Source: Dastarcus helophoroides (Eukaryota; Arthropoda; Insecta; Coleoptera; Bothrideridae). From it: 64,000 nt of DNA. The translations under genes and the position numbers were made by a program. The first letter of the stretch is position 1. Each line of letters starts with the position of its first letter. The notes under the pieces were generated by a model. It had not been told where the DNA came from. It did no database searches and was given only the letters and a program-made list of their open reading frames with translations. Below are positions 1-10,145 of this stretch, in pieces. Location: assembly GCA_028583605.1 (NCBI GenBank), contig CM053328.1, positions 3,243,076 to 3,307,075 of the forward strand, given 5' to 3'.

Positions 1-3000
1 CGAATCTTGAAAAAAAAATCGAAATTTAAAAAAAAGGCGAATTTCGAGGAAAAAAATCAGATTTCCAGGACTAGAAAAGATTGGATTTTGAGATTAACCG
101 GAAATTTCTTAAAAAGTCGAATTTTGAGAAAAATATCGAAACTTCGAAAAAATACGAATTTTAAGGAAACAGTTGATGAGAATTCCAGAACCATAAAGTA
201 TTTGATGAGATAAAATCGAAATTTCGAAAAAAACACGCCTTGTATCAAAAATGGCGAACTTTTAAGATGTGTTTCCTGGAAAAAGTCAAAATTTCCAACA
301 AAAAAAAAACGAATTTTTGAAAAAAAAATTCTAAATATCGAGATAAAGATCAAAATGTTTAGATAAAGATCACAGTTTTGAGCAAAAGTCAGATTTTAAT
401 AAACTAGTCGAAATTTCTGAAAAGTTAGATTCTAAAAGTAGGAAGTTTTCAAAAAAAAACTCAATGTTAGGAAAAATAACGTAATTTCGAAAAGAAGGCG
501 AAATTTCGACCATCAGTTTTCAAGAAGTCAAATTTTGAAACATAAGGGGAATTTAGCGAATAAAATCGAAATTAAAAAAAACAATTTTCGAAAAAAAGAG
601 TTGAATTATCAATAAAAAGCCGAATTTCGACGAAAACCAACTTTCAGAACTTCACACAGGAAGTCGAACTTTGATAAAATAGGAAAATTTTGAAGAATAG
701 GCATTTACGAAATCGAAATTTTGAAATTTTAAGGACTAAGCTTAATTATTAAAAACATAAAGGATCATATTTCGACAAAAGGTCGGAATTTCAAAAAAAG
801 ATCAAAATTTTGTGAAAATGATCGAAATTTTCAGAAAAACTCGGAATTTCGAGACAACGGCAAATTATGAGAAAAATTCGAAATATCAAAAACAAATCAA
901 AATTTCTAAAAAAGAGCGCGAATTTATAATTTTTTTTTTAATATTCACTTGTATTTGAAAATTTCGAGTTTTTTTTTGATACTTCTGCTTGTTCTCAAAA
1001 CTCTCTCTTTTTTCGAACATTCGACAAAATTTAAAACTTAAAATTTTAAGAATAACTCGAAATTTCGAGAAAAGTTTTCAACTAATTAATTGAAATTTCT
1101 AAAAAAGAGCGCGAATTTTGAATTATTTTTTCAATATTCACTTGTATTTGAAAATTTCGAGTTTTTTTTTGATACTTCTGCTTGTTCTCAAAACTCTCCC
1201 TTTTTTCGAACATTCGACAAAATTTAAAACTTAAAATTTTAAGAATAACTCGAAATTTCGAGAAAATTTTCAACTAATTAATTGAAATTTCAAGAAAAAA
1301 GTCGACATTAATAAAAACTCGAACATTTTTGGAAGTTTGAAAAAGGGGAGAATTTTGAGAACAAGTCGAAGTATCAAAATTTTCTGAACACTTTTAATTA
1401 CACGATTTTTTGTAGAATTTTTTAATTTTCTCTGATTTCTTTTTTTAGAAAATTTAGGTTTCTTTTACAAGGTTACGACATTTAAAAACCTATTTTATTT
1501 TTAATTTTGATCAGGAATTAAAATGTTAACTCAAATTTCTTTCAAAATGTCAACATTTTGAGAAAATAATTCCAATTTCAAGAAAAAATCTAAATCCAAC
1601 TAACTCAGCTCGAATTTTACTATTTCTCTAAAAAATAAGTTAATACGGTTATCTTCGTCTTTTTACCTCAAATCTCATTTTGTTTAAAAATTTTGAGTTT
1701 TTACAGATATTTCGATTTTTTTTAGGAAATTATGATTTTTTCTGCAAAATTTCCATTTTTCTTAAATATTTTATAAAAAGAAATTTTCTCGGAATTTCCA
1801 TTTTTTCTGAAAGTGAGGTCTTCTAGAAATTCCAACTTCTCCAAATTTTTCTTTGTGTTCCTCTAATTTGCTTTAAAAATTTAAAATGTTTAAAGTTTTT
1901 TCACGACACTTTGGCAATTTAAAGTTCATTTTATTTCGTGTTTTGACAAAAAATGTTTGGAAAAAACCCTGAAAGCTCTATAAACATTTCAACATATTGA
2001 GAAAACAAAAGATTTCGACTTTTTTGTAAAGATATTTCAAATTTTTTTTCAAATTTCGATTTTTTCTCCTTTGCTTTTGTTCCCTATGCAAAAAAATGTT
2101 TCTGAAATTTCAACTTTTCCTGGAAATTTTATCTTTAAAATATTTTTTCTTGTAAACATTTTGATTTTTCTCTAATTTGTTTTGAGAATTTAAAAGTTTT
2201 TTAACGAAATTTTAATATTTTAAAGTTTATATTATTTTGTAATTTTGATAAGAAACTAAAAATTGTTAAATATAAGTGTAGGAAAAATAAACTACAAATC
2301 TGCATAAAAATAAGAAAAATTTGGGAAAAATATTGAAATTTTAAGAAAAAATGAACCTTGCAAATTTCAACCTTTTTTACAATTTGATATTTCTCCAAAA
2401 AATTACTACTATTGTAGGACCAAAGAAAATTCTGAATCGGAATTTCTAATTTTTCTAGAAATGTTAAATTTATTCTTGAAATTCTCAAGTCCAAATTTAA
2501 AATTCAAATTTCGATAAAAAAAAGATCGAAATTTAAGAATTCAACTCAAAATTTCAAGAGAAAGCAGATCATATTTCTAGAAAAAGTTTCTTATTAGTAA
2601 ACAACATTTTTCAAAAAAAAAATAACAGTTTCAGAATTAAAGACAAAAAAGTTTTTTTGAAATAAATTAATTGTCAGAAATATTCTTATAATTTCGACTT
2701 TTAAAGTGGGAATTAGTGAAATTTTGGAGAAAAGGAATCAACATTTTTAGAAGAGTCTCAAAATTTCGAAATTAAAATTTTGAAAAAAATTCATTAACAA
2801 TTTACTGTTCTAATTTAATTTTTTTCTAGTAAATTTAAAGTTCCAGAGAAATTTCAAAAATCAAATATTCCAGCTTGAAGTCAATTTTTTGTAATTAAAA
2901 TTTAAATTTTGGCAATTTATTTGTATATAAAATACAAGTTTTATTTGAAATTTGTTTCAAAACTTTGCACAATTTTAAAAATAGAAATTTTTGTTATTAA

Positions 3001-3876
3001 TTTTTTTAAATTCGAGTGTTATTTTGAAATGTTTCTCAAAGAAATGTAAAGCTAAATAGAAAAAGTAAAACTAAAGTTATCAGAAAAGTCGAATTTTAAA
3101 AAAAAAGTCAAATCTTAAAAAATTTTGAAATTTTCATAGAAAGTCAAATTTTCAAAAAAAGATAAGGATTTCAATTTTTAAAATGGTCGACATTTTCGAT
3201 AATTTTGGGAATGTCAATGAAAGAGGAATTTTTGGAAAAATATCGACATTTAAAATAATTTGCAGAGTTTTTAATTAAATTTTCAAAGAAGCTGAATTTT
3301 TTGAATATTGTAGAAAACTCGAAATTATCGAAATATTCGTACTTATTAAAAAAGTTGAAATTTTAAAAAGGTAAAATTTTGAAAAAAGTCGAAATTTTCA
3401 ATAGTTCAATTTTGAAAAGGATCTTTTCTTTTAAGGTAAAGATTTAATGGGAAATGTTTAAAAAATTTATAAATAATATTTTAAAAACTTTGTACTCTCC
3501 AAAAAAAAGCCAAGTTTTCAAAAAGAGTCGAAATTTTGAAAAAAAAGTCGAAGTTTTGAAATGGAGTCGAAATTTTACGAAATATTAGTCGAAAATTTCA
3601 ATAAAAGGTTTTAAGAAATGTCTAACTTAAAAAAAATCACAATTTTCAAATAAAGGATCAACAGTTTGCAAAAAATGTCAAAATTTTGAAAATAATTGAA
3701 ATTAACAAAATAGTCATAATTTTTAAGTTTTCCAAAAATTTAAAATTTTGGAAAATGATAAAATTTTCGAAAAGTAACGTTTTGTAATGTCGAAATTTTC
3801 ATTAGAAAATTTAAACATCTTAAAACCTTAACATTGTCGCAGCACCCCCATTAGTTGTGGCTGAGAGCCGCCACTG
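1..3876 (-). mobile_element. hAT-like element, right end, filled with AT-rich decayed repeat (partial)
   Basis: The stretch up to about 3835 is AT-rich, low-complexity DNA made of decayed copies of motifs such as TCGAAATTTCGA separated by A and T runs; no credible coding frame is present. It ends at 3836-3876 in a GC-rich terminus. Read on the minus strand this begins CAGTGGCGGCTC, followed by TCAGCCACAACTAAT and GGGGGTGCTGC. The same terminus occurs at 21572 (CAAAGGCGGCTCTTAGCCA...GGGGGTGCTGC), the left end of a complete element with an 8-bp target duplication. I infer that this is a second copy of that family, with its other end left of the window. The eight bases after the end are CGTTTGGC; the matching target copy is not in view. 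hAT superfamily is inferred from CAGNGG-type ends and 8-bp duplications. Confidence 0.55.
901..1286. repeat. 193-bp tandem duplication inside AT-rich repeat
   Basis: Two adjacent copies of about 193 bp (901-1093 and 1094-1286) are nearly identical. Both run from AATTTCTAAAAAAGAGCGCG through the CACTTGTATTTG and CTTCTGCTTGTTC segments to the CAACTAATTAATTG motif. This is a local duplication inside the decayed repeat, with no coding content. Confidence 0.85.
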
Positions 3877-4319
3877 CGTTTGGCAACGTTTTCGTTGACA
3901 CTTCATCAAAATTTACTGGATAGCTGATGTAAAATTTCCAAAAACTAATTAATACATCCAACGAAACTAACGTGCAGCACGACGTCTGCCGGCAGCAGAC
4001 GTGAATTTAATCGGGTTAGAATTTTATTTGTATTCGCATGGCAGACTAGCGGAACTGATGTTTTGAAACAGACAGTTACGAAAAAGTTTCATGGTTAAGG
4101 TCACATCAGGAAGCATTGACCGCCAAAATCGTAAAAGTGCGATCTCTGAAGTGGGCGTCCATAATATTATGCATTAGTTTCAAAATAAACCTTGCCCTAA
4201 ATGTGCCCCCTTATTTCGATTAAAGTGACGAAATTACAGAATATTAGGAATTTAAACAGGAGATTTTCGAGACTTAAAAAGAATAGGGAAGGAAAGATAA
4301 ACTCTACTTGCGGACTTAC
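3877..4319. other. unique sequence, presumed start of intron 1 of the minus-strand gene
   Basis: Non-repetitive sequence between the hAT-like end and the exon at 4320. It begins at the minus-strand donor GTAAGT (4319-4314). No second exon could be identified in it. It is presumably intron of the secreted-protein gene; the next exon would lie beyond the repeat, left of the window. Confidence 0.4.
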
Positions 4320-4469
4320 CACGCTTTCATCCAACACTTCCCTTTTAATCCGCAAGGGGGAGGCACAGGCGAATTGCAAATAACAAGACACTAACACAAA
4401 AACACTAACTAGTTTTCCGAGCTCCGTTGGTCGCCTCGGCAACAACCCATCACACAAACACCTGCACAT
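4320..4469 (-). CDS. first coding exon of an unrecognised secreted protein
   Basis: An open frame of exactly 50 codons starts at the first ATG (4469) and ends in phase 0 at a consensus donor, GTG followed by GTAAGT. The N-terminus has a 19-residue polar region, then a hydrophobic core (LVSVFVLVSCYLQFACA), with likely signal cleavage before SPLRIKR. A Lys-Arg pair shortly after the predicted cleavage could be a prohormone-type processing site, but the short SPLRIKREVLDESV tail is not a family I recognise. A TATA box and an initiator sit at the right spacing upstream (4525-4519 and 4494), giving a leader of about 25 bases. The remaining exons are not in view. It could be a neuropeptide, a cuticle-type or another small secreted protein; I assign no function. 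Reality of the exon is inferred from promoter, signal peptide and donor together. Confidence 0.5.
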
Positions 4470-4488
4470 TTCGAATAAATAAATAAAG

Positions 4489-4527
4489 TCAAATGAGAAA
4501 GCACTCGTACGAATACGGTTTTATAAA
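4489..4527 (-). promoter_or_regulatory. TATA box plus initiator for the secreted-protein gene
   Basis: On the minus strand TATAAAA lies at 4525-4519. An arthropod-like initiator TCATTTG has its A at 4494, 31 bases downstream of the first T of the box. This is canonical spacing for a focused promoter and places the ATG at 4469 only about 25 bases from the start site. Confidence 0.5.
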
Positions 4528-5126
4528 GATAGGAAGCATAACCGCAACATACGTTTCGCGATTACCGAAAAATTCACATTTTTTTTTATCAATTTCCTGA
4601 TGCGCTCAATTTCGACGTGGAATTTCCGGATGAGATTTTGCAACGGTCGGGCGGCCGATGCATGATAAGCTTTTTGGACGGTTTTCGATGCTTAAAGACG
4701 GGTTGTGTTTATTTTGAGGGTTTCAGCCGCGCGATGCGTCGTTTCTTTGAAAGCTCTCGTTCTGCAGCAGTTTCGCCGGTCCGACTGCCGGGCACCGAAT
4801 GAGTCGATTGCCACTCTGTGTGTATGTAGTCGACGTAGACGGGAGTTTGTTGGTTTTACGTTTACTGATTGTCTCCCTCTGTTTCAAGACCAGAATATTA
4901 AAAATACACATTTCCTCGGCGAAGAAAGAGAGGTTGTTTGCAGGATAAATTGTCTAGGTGTTGAACGACCTCCGCGCGCGTCCCGCCTTCGGAAGTTTAC
5001 CCAATTTTGGGCGGAAGTCACACTTGCGGTTATGAATTTTTTTGAAGCGAGCCAGGAAATAAAACGGGATGTCGCATTATTTCACATTTTATTCTCTTGC
5101 TGTCAAGTTGCAAGTTTAAGTTAAAG
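4528..5126. other. GC-richer unique upstream region
   Basis: This is the least AT-biased stretch of the first 25 kb, with CpG-containing words such as GCGGCCG and CGCGCGCG. It lies directly upstream of the minus-strand promoter and is best read as promoter-proximal regulatory DNA. A plus-strand open frame at 4705-5124 (139 codons) has no recognisable domain, so I do not call it a gene. Confidence 0.35.
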
Positions 5127-5185
5127 CAGGGGTCGTGAGCCGCATGCGGCGCTTCAAATTTCCCTAAAAAAATAAATAAACAAAA
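5127..5185 (+). mobile_element. hAT-type terminal sequence (one end only)
   Basis: The sequence CAGGGGTCGTGAGCCGCATG, followed by CGGCGC, closely resembles the CAGGGGT...GGCCGCATGCGGC termini known from hAT transposons of the Charlie/hobo type. The other end was not found, so this is a solo end or a heavily decayed copy reaching into the AT-rich DNA to its right. Confidence 0.4.
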
Positions 5186-5950
5186 GCTAGAGTGGACAGA
5201 CACGTAGAAAACGAGTACTCATTAAACAAGTGACCTACAGAAGTCGACATTTCCAAAAATACTTTCCTAAGCATGTTTACGTGTTGCTTAAATTTTGACA
5301 AAAAAAAGTTATAATTTCAACAAGTATTTTTCCCAAATTTTTGATTGATTTGTATTAATATTTTGAAAGCACACATGAAATTTAAAATTTCTAGAAAAAT
5401 CCAATTTGGGGAGTCAAAATTAAAAAATATATATATTTCCTTAGTGATTTTTACTTTTTTATTTGTAAATTTTCCACAGCCTTGAATTTTCGTGAAAAAA
5501 AGTTGAATTACTTTTGTGAGAAAAACAAAATCTAAATTTACATTGCCAGCAATCAAAGATCAAAATAAAAGCTGAATTTTGAGAAACAGCCGAATTTTGA
5601 GAAAAAGCCGAATTTTGAGAAAAAGGAATAGATGTCGAAAAAATTGGGGAAAAGAAAGACTTCGAAAGAATTGAGAAAAAAGAAGAGATTTCGACAAAAT
5701 TGAGAAAAAGGAAGGGATTTCGACACAAATGAATTTATCAAAATTTCTCAAAAAAAGGGAAAATTTTAGAAAATAAATGTCGAATTTGGAAGACATAGAT
5801 TGAAACCCAGAACAAATTAAAAACCTGAAATTTTTAGACAAATTTGCTTTTTCTTAAAAAATTGAAAATTTTGGAAAATGTAAAATATCAAAAAAGAAAT
5901 TGTAAAAATAAACTGGAAGCTTAAAAAAATTGTCGAACTTGAAAAATAAA
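5186..5950. repeat. decayed AT-rich repeat with short direct repeats
   Basis: AT-rich DNA with scattered GAATTTTGAGAAA units. At 5573-5625 three near-identical 19-bp units (GCCGAATTTTGAGAAAAAG type) are in tandem, followed by imperfect AAAGGAAG-type units to 5735. No gene is seen. Confidence 0.6.
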
Positions 5951-6210
5951 AATTGAAATACAGAACTTGTCCCCTGAAACCAAGAAAGATTAAAAAAAAA
6001 GATTAAAAAAACACAACAAAGGTTGCTCTAACGCGTTTCGACAGCCAAGCTGTCATCTTCAAAGAGAAACTGTTTCTCTCTGAAGATAACAGCTTGGCTG
6101 TCGAAACGCGTTAGAGCAACCTTTGTTGTGTTTTTTACTCTTTCTTGGTTTCAGGGGACAAGTTCTGTATTTCAATTTTTGAAGATAACCAAGGACCAGT
6201 CCGTTCCATC
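5951..6210. mobile_element. fold-back MITE copy 1 (long palindrome)
   Basis: Two arms of about 120 bp are inverted complements around a short spacer at about 6070. The arm motifs are TTGTCCCCTGAAACCAAGAA, ACACAACAAAGGTTGCTCTA, ACGCGTTTCGACAGCC and GCTGTCATCTTC. The right end carries the terminal block GATAACCAAGGACCAGTCCG. The same element recurs at 9949, 24945, 37388, 60979, 61279, 61998 and 62325. There is no coding capacity, so it is a non-autonomous palindromic element. The right arm holds CTGAAGA...GAAACGCG at 6080-6110, discussed under findings. Confidence 0.85.
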
Positions 6211-6240
6211 GAACTTGAAAAATGTTAAAGTTTTTTAAAG

Positions 6241-6286
6241 AAGTTGGTAGTAGGTGCGGTCAATAATTGCTACTTTAAATTACCAA
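6241..6286 (+). repeat. conserved left border of the GAAATTTCGA array
   Basis: The segment AGTTGGTAGTAGGTGCGGTC, then AATAATTGCTACTTTAAATT and ACCAAAA, immediately precedes the array. A clearly homologous segment, inverted, closes the array at 59290-59337. Sharing of a border by two arrays suggests a defined element end. Confidence 0.55.
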
Positions 6287-8690
6287 AATTTCGTCTTTTT
6301 TTCTCGAAATTTCGAGATTAAAGTCGAAATTTCGAGAAAAAAGTCGGAATTAAAGAGGAAAGTCGGAATTTGAGAAAAAAGTCGAAGTTTCGAGAAAAAA
6401 AGTCTAAATTTGAAAAAAAGAGTCAAAATTTCGATAATAAAGCCGAAATTTCGAGAAAGAAAGACGAAATTTGAGAAATGAATCGAAATTTCAAGAAAAA
6501 AAGTCAAAATTTTGAGTTTAAAGTTGAAAAAAAAGTCGAAATTTGAGAAAAAAGTAGAAATTTTGAGAAAAAAGTAGAAATTTCGAGAAAAAAGTCGAAA
6601 TTTGTGAAATAAGTCGAAATTTCGAGAAAAAAGTCGAAATTTTGAGTCTACAGTACTATTTCCATATTAAGGTCTAAATTTCGGGAGAAAAAAGTCGAAA
6701 TTTAGATAAAAAGTCGAAAATTGGAACTTTTCGGATTAAGGTCGAAATTTCCAGGAAAAGGTCGAAATTTCGAAATATTTCGGCAGGAAAGTCGAAATTT
6801 GAGAAAAAAGTCGAAATTTCAAGAAAAAAGTCGAAATTTCGAGAAGAAAAAGTCGAAGTTTAGAGAAAAAAATCGAAATTTCGAGAAAAAACATCAAACT
6901 TTGAGAAAAAACGTCCGACTTTGAGAAAAGAGTCGAAATTTCAAGAAAAAAGTCGAAATTTTCAAAAAAAGTCGAAAATTGAGAAAAAACAAACGAAATT
7001 TCGAGAAAAAAAACAAACTTTTCGGATTAAGGTCGAAATTTCCAGAAAAAGGTCGAAATTTCGAAATATTTCGAGAAGAAAGTCGAAATTTGAGAAAAAA
7101 GTTGAAATTTCAAGAAAAAAAGTCGAAATTTCGAGAAGAAAAAGTCGAACTTTCGCGAAAAAAATCGAAATTTCGAGAAAAAACATCGAGTTTTGAGAAA
7201 AAACGCCCAACTTTGAGAAAAGAGTCGAAATTTCAAGAAAAAAGTCGAAATTCGAGAAAAAGGGTCGAAATTTCGGGAAAAAAAGTCGAAATTTTGATAT
7301 TTAAGTCGAAATTTTGAGAAAAATATCGAAATTTTGACCTTAATATCGTCGATATTTGAGAAAAAAATTCGAAAATTGAGAAAAAAAAAAAATTTCGAGA
7401 AACAAGTCGAAATTTCGAAATATTTTGAGAAAAAGGGCGAAATTTGAGAAATGAGACGAAATTTCCAGAAAAAAGTCGTAAGTTCGAGAAAAAAAGTTCG
7501 AAATTTGAGAACAACTTCGAAATTTGGAGAAAAAAGTCGAAATTCTGACATATTTCGAAAGAAAGGGCGAAATTTCGAAATATTTCGAGAAGAAAGTGGA
7601 TATTTGAGAAAAAAGTCGAAATTTCAAGAAAAAAGTCGAAATTTCGAGAATAATAAGTCGAAGTTTAGAGAAAAAAATCGAAATTTCGAGAAAAAACATC
7701 GAGTTTTGAGAAAAAATGTCCAACTTTGAGAAAAGAGTCGAAATTTCAAGAAAAAAGTCGAAATTTTCAAAAAAAGTCGGAAATTGAGAAAAAAAGTCGA
7801 AATTTCGAGAAGAAAAAGTCAAACTTTCGAAGTTTAGAGAAAAAAATCGAAATTTCAAGAAAAAACATCGAGTTTTGAGAAAAAACGTCCAACTTTGAGA
7901 AAAGAGTCGAAATTTCAAGAAAAAAGTCGAAATTCGAGAAAAAGAGTCGACATTTCGAGAGAAAAAATCGAAATTTTGTGATTAAAGTCGAAATTTTGAG
8001 AAAAATGTTGAAGTTTTGATATTAAGGTCAAAATTTCGAAAAGAAGTCGATATTTGAGAAAAATATTCGAAAATTAAGAAAAAAAACGAAATTTCAAGAA
8101 AAAAGTAGAAATTTCGAAATATTTCAAGAAAAAGGGCGAAATTTGAGAAATGAGACAAAATTTCGAGAAAGGAGTCGAAAGTTCAAGAAAAAAAACTCGA
8201 AATTTGAGAACAACGTCGAAATTTGGAGAAAAAAGTCGAAAATTCAAAATATTTCGAAAAAAAGGGCGAGATTTGAGAAATGAGTCGAAATTTCGAGAAG
8301 AAGGTCGAAAGTTCGAGAAAAAAACTCGAATTTGAGAAAAAAGTCGAAATTTCAAGATTAATGTCGAAATTTCGAGAAAAAAAGTCGAAATATTAAGAAA
8401 AGCTCAAAATTTCGACAAAAAATTTGGAATATTCCAGAGAAATTTAAATTTTGTGGAGAAATCTGAAATTTCGAGAACAAGACGATTTAAAAAAAATCCA
8501 AATTTTTTAATAAATTTAAATTTTCAAATAATTGGTAAAATAATTTCGAAAGAAAAGAGAATGTCGATAAAACTTCCATTTTCTAGAAAAGTACTCAATT
8601 TTTAAAAAAAGGGCAAAATTTCTTAGAGAAAGCCAACATTTAAGAAAAAAGAATCAAATTTTGAGATTTGACAATAGATGAGTTTCGTTA
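6287..8690 (+). repeat. GAAATTTCGA array, purine-rich strand on plus
   Basis: Tandem, imperfect units of roughly 20 bp of the form GTCGAAATTTCGAGAAAAAA fill this region. Longer higher-order copies are visible: the segment beginning CTTTTCGGATTAAGGTCG occurs at 6727 and again about 291 bp later at 7018, and a GAGTTTTGAGAAAAAACG segment recurs near 7188, 7690 and 7870. The unit contains GAA-AT-TTC-GA-GAA, a three-box heat-shock element, for example at 6577-6589. All F-rich or K/R/N/F-rich open frames here are by-products of the repeat. Confidence 0.9.
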
Positions 8691-8736
8691 ATAACACTTT
8701 AAATTTCCAGAAAAAGGTTAATTTCGAAAAAAAAAA

Positions 8737-8785
8737 TGGGTAGTTATGGAGACTACCGACAGAAGTGAAAACTTAAAACTATGAC
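8737..8785 (+). repeat. dispersed repeat, copy A
   Basis: The motif TGGAGACTACCGACAGAAGT plus GAAAACTTAAAA is related to segments at 24874-24905 and 52538-52570 (GACTGCCGATAGAAGTGA type). It lies just after the array at 6287-8690. Its identity is unknown; it is probably part of a dispersed element. Confidence 0.45.
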
Positions 8786-8908
8786 AACAAAAAAAGTTTT
8801 TTTTTAGAAATATCTTTTTCCAAACTTTCTAGGGTTTCTCTTAGTTGAGTACAAATAAGGAGGGCGGCGACTATCAAAACAAAAAATCTATCAAAATTAT
8901 CTTATAGG

Positions 8909-9032
8909 TATCTGTTAAATGTCCGTAATCTGACGACTAAGAAAAGTTATCTAAATGATAACATTTCTGTGGCTCTTAAAGTTATCGCTATAGTGATATC
9001 TTTAAGATATCTTTCTGATTTAGGTGCTGTAC
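8909..9032. mobile_element. GTACAG MITE, copy 1
   Basis: The segment from ATCTGTTAAATGTCCGTAAT through TCTGACGACTAAGAAAAGTT to CTCTTAAAG, followed by the terminus TGATATCTTTAAGATATC...GGTGCTGTAC, is shared with the beta-glucuronidase intron at 45117-45259. There the same terminus lies on the opposite side of the shared core and inverted. Together the two copies imply a short element with terminal inverted repeats starting GTACAGC, each copy retaining one end. Confidence 0.65.
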
Positions 9033-9948
9033 GGGTTTAATTTCATCATGAATGCTGTTATGAAAGAAATATGTAATTAACAAATTTTCGTCCTGAGGCA
9101 ACTGATTAAGTGTACTTAATTTCGTTGCAATATCTGTGAGAGAACAAATAATTGCTGATAGATCGTGAAGGGCTGCACAAAGCCAACAATTGGGTCAAAG
9201 TGAGGGTTGATTGGATAATTAAATTAATAACATAATCAGAATTGCTCAAGAATGAGATATTCAAGTAAGCTTCTTTTCTGTCATAGTAATCGTGATCGTG
9301 ATATGTACACAAAGGAACAAATTATCTTTCGCATTGTTTATACTTGATTATGCGTTTTAATTGCGGCTTTTTTAAAACCTTGTTGCTGTAACTTTCATTA
9401 TCTAACAACATGCGGAAAATAATGGTAAAGGTAACATAATAAAGCCGTGTAATATATGAAGTTGTTCCTTTGTTTATCATTAGATAATTGAACCGTTATG
9501 GTGCATGTGTGCTTAAAGTGTGCGTTATAAACAAATTTAATATTCCTTTGAAATAACAGTAGACAGATCCTAATAGTATAATAACTGACACGTCAACAAT
9601 ATATTATTTGAATCATATACAGCTACCCCTTTGTTATAACAAGTTGACGTATATTTCATAAGTTTGATCAGTATAGTAGATGGTTTAGGTTAGATAATTA
9701 ATTAATGGTTAGATAATTAATTATTAAGGGTAGTCCTTAGCAAAAAAAATTGTGTGTTCCGCAGCATAAATTAATAACAAATGGAAAGTAAAGTTGTACA
9801 GCAAACAGCATATAATTATTTGTCACTTCCAAATACAGGGATTCTAAAAAATAAAGACGCATCCACAAAATTAATGTTCAATGCTCAAACGCCCGAATTA
9901 GTTAGATATTTCTAAATCATTCTAAATATTTGTTAACAGTTAGGTTAC
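9033..9948. other. unique AT-rich sequence, no gene seen
   Basis: Non-repetitive sequence apart from short direct repeats of GGTTAGATAATTAATTA at about 9690-9725. No domain-bearing frame, RNA gene or element end was recognised. Confidence 0.4.
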
Positions 9949-10145
9949 TGAAATACAAATCTTGTCGCCTGAAACCAACCAGCGTTTCGATAGCCAAGCA
10001 GAGATACCCTTTGAAGATGATAGCTTGGCTATCTAAACGCGTTAGAACAACCTTTGTTATGTCTTTTAATCTTTCTTGGTTTCAGGGGACAAGATTTGTA
10101 ATTCAATTTTTTAGGATAACCAAAGACCAGTCCGTTTCACCAAAG
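9949..10145. mobile_element. fold-back MITE copy 2 (shortened left arm)
   Basis: The left arm keeps AAATACAAATCTTGTCGCCT and GCGTTTCGATAGCC. The right arm keeps GAAGATGATAGCTTGGCTAT, AACGCGTTAGAACAACC, TTTCTTGGTTTCAGGGGACA and the terminus GACCAGTCCGTTTCACC. The inner hairpin is GATAGC-TTG-GCTATC, the second subfamily version. Confidence 0.85.

Noticed and set aside
4705..5124. 139-codon plus-strand open frame in the GC-richer island
   Set aside because: No recognisable domain, signal or splice support; it lies in the presumed promoter region of the minus-strand gene. GC-rich DNA lacks stops by chance.
6060..6125. Calling an active hammerhead ribozyme in the fold-back MITE
   Set aside because: An extra U follows CUGAAGA, stem III would have no loop, and in most copies the full palindrome would compete. 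Kept only as a hammerhead-like finding.
6280..8355. Many F/S/R- or K/N/R/F-rich open frames up to 192 codons in the arrays
   Set aside because: The ~20-bp unit has few stops in some frames. Composition is dictated by GAAATTTCGAGAAAA, and the same pseudo-peptides appear wherever the array does.
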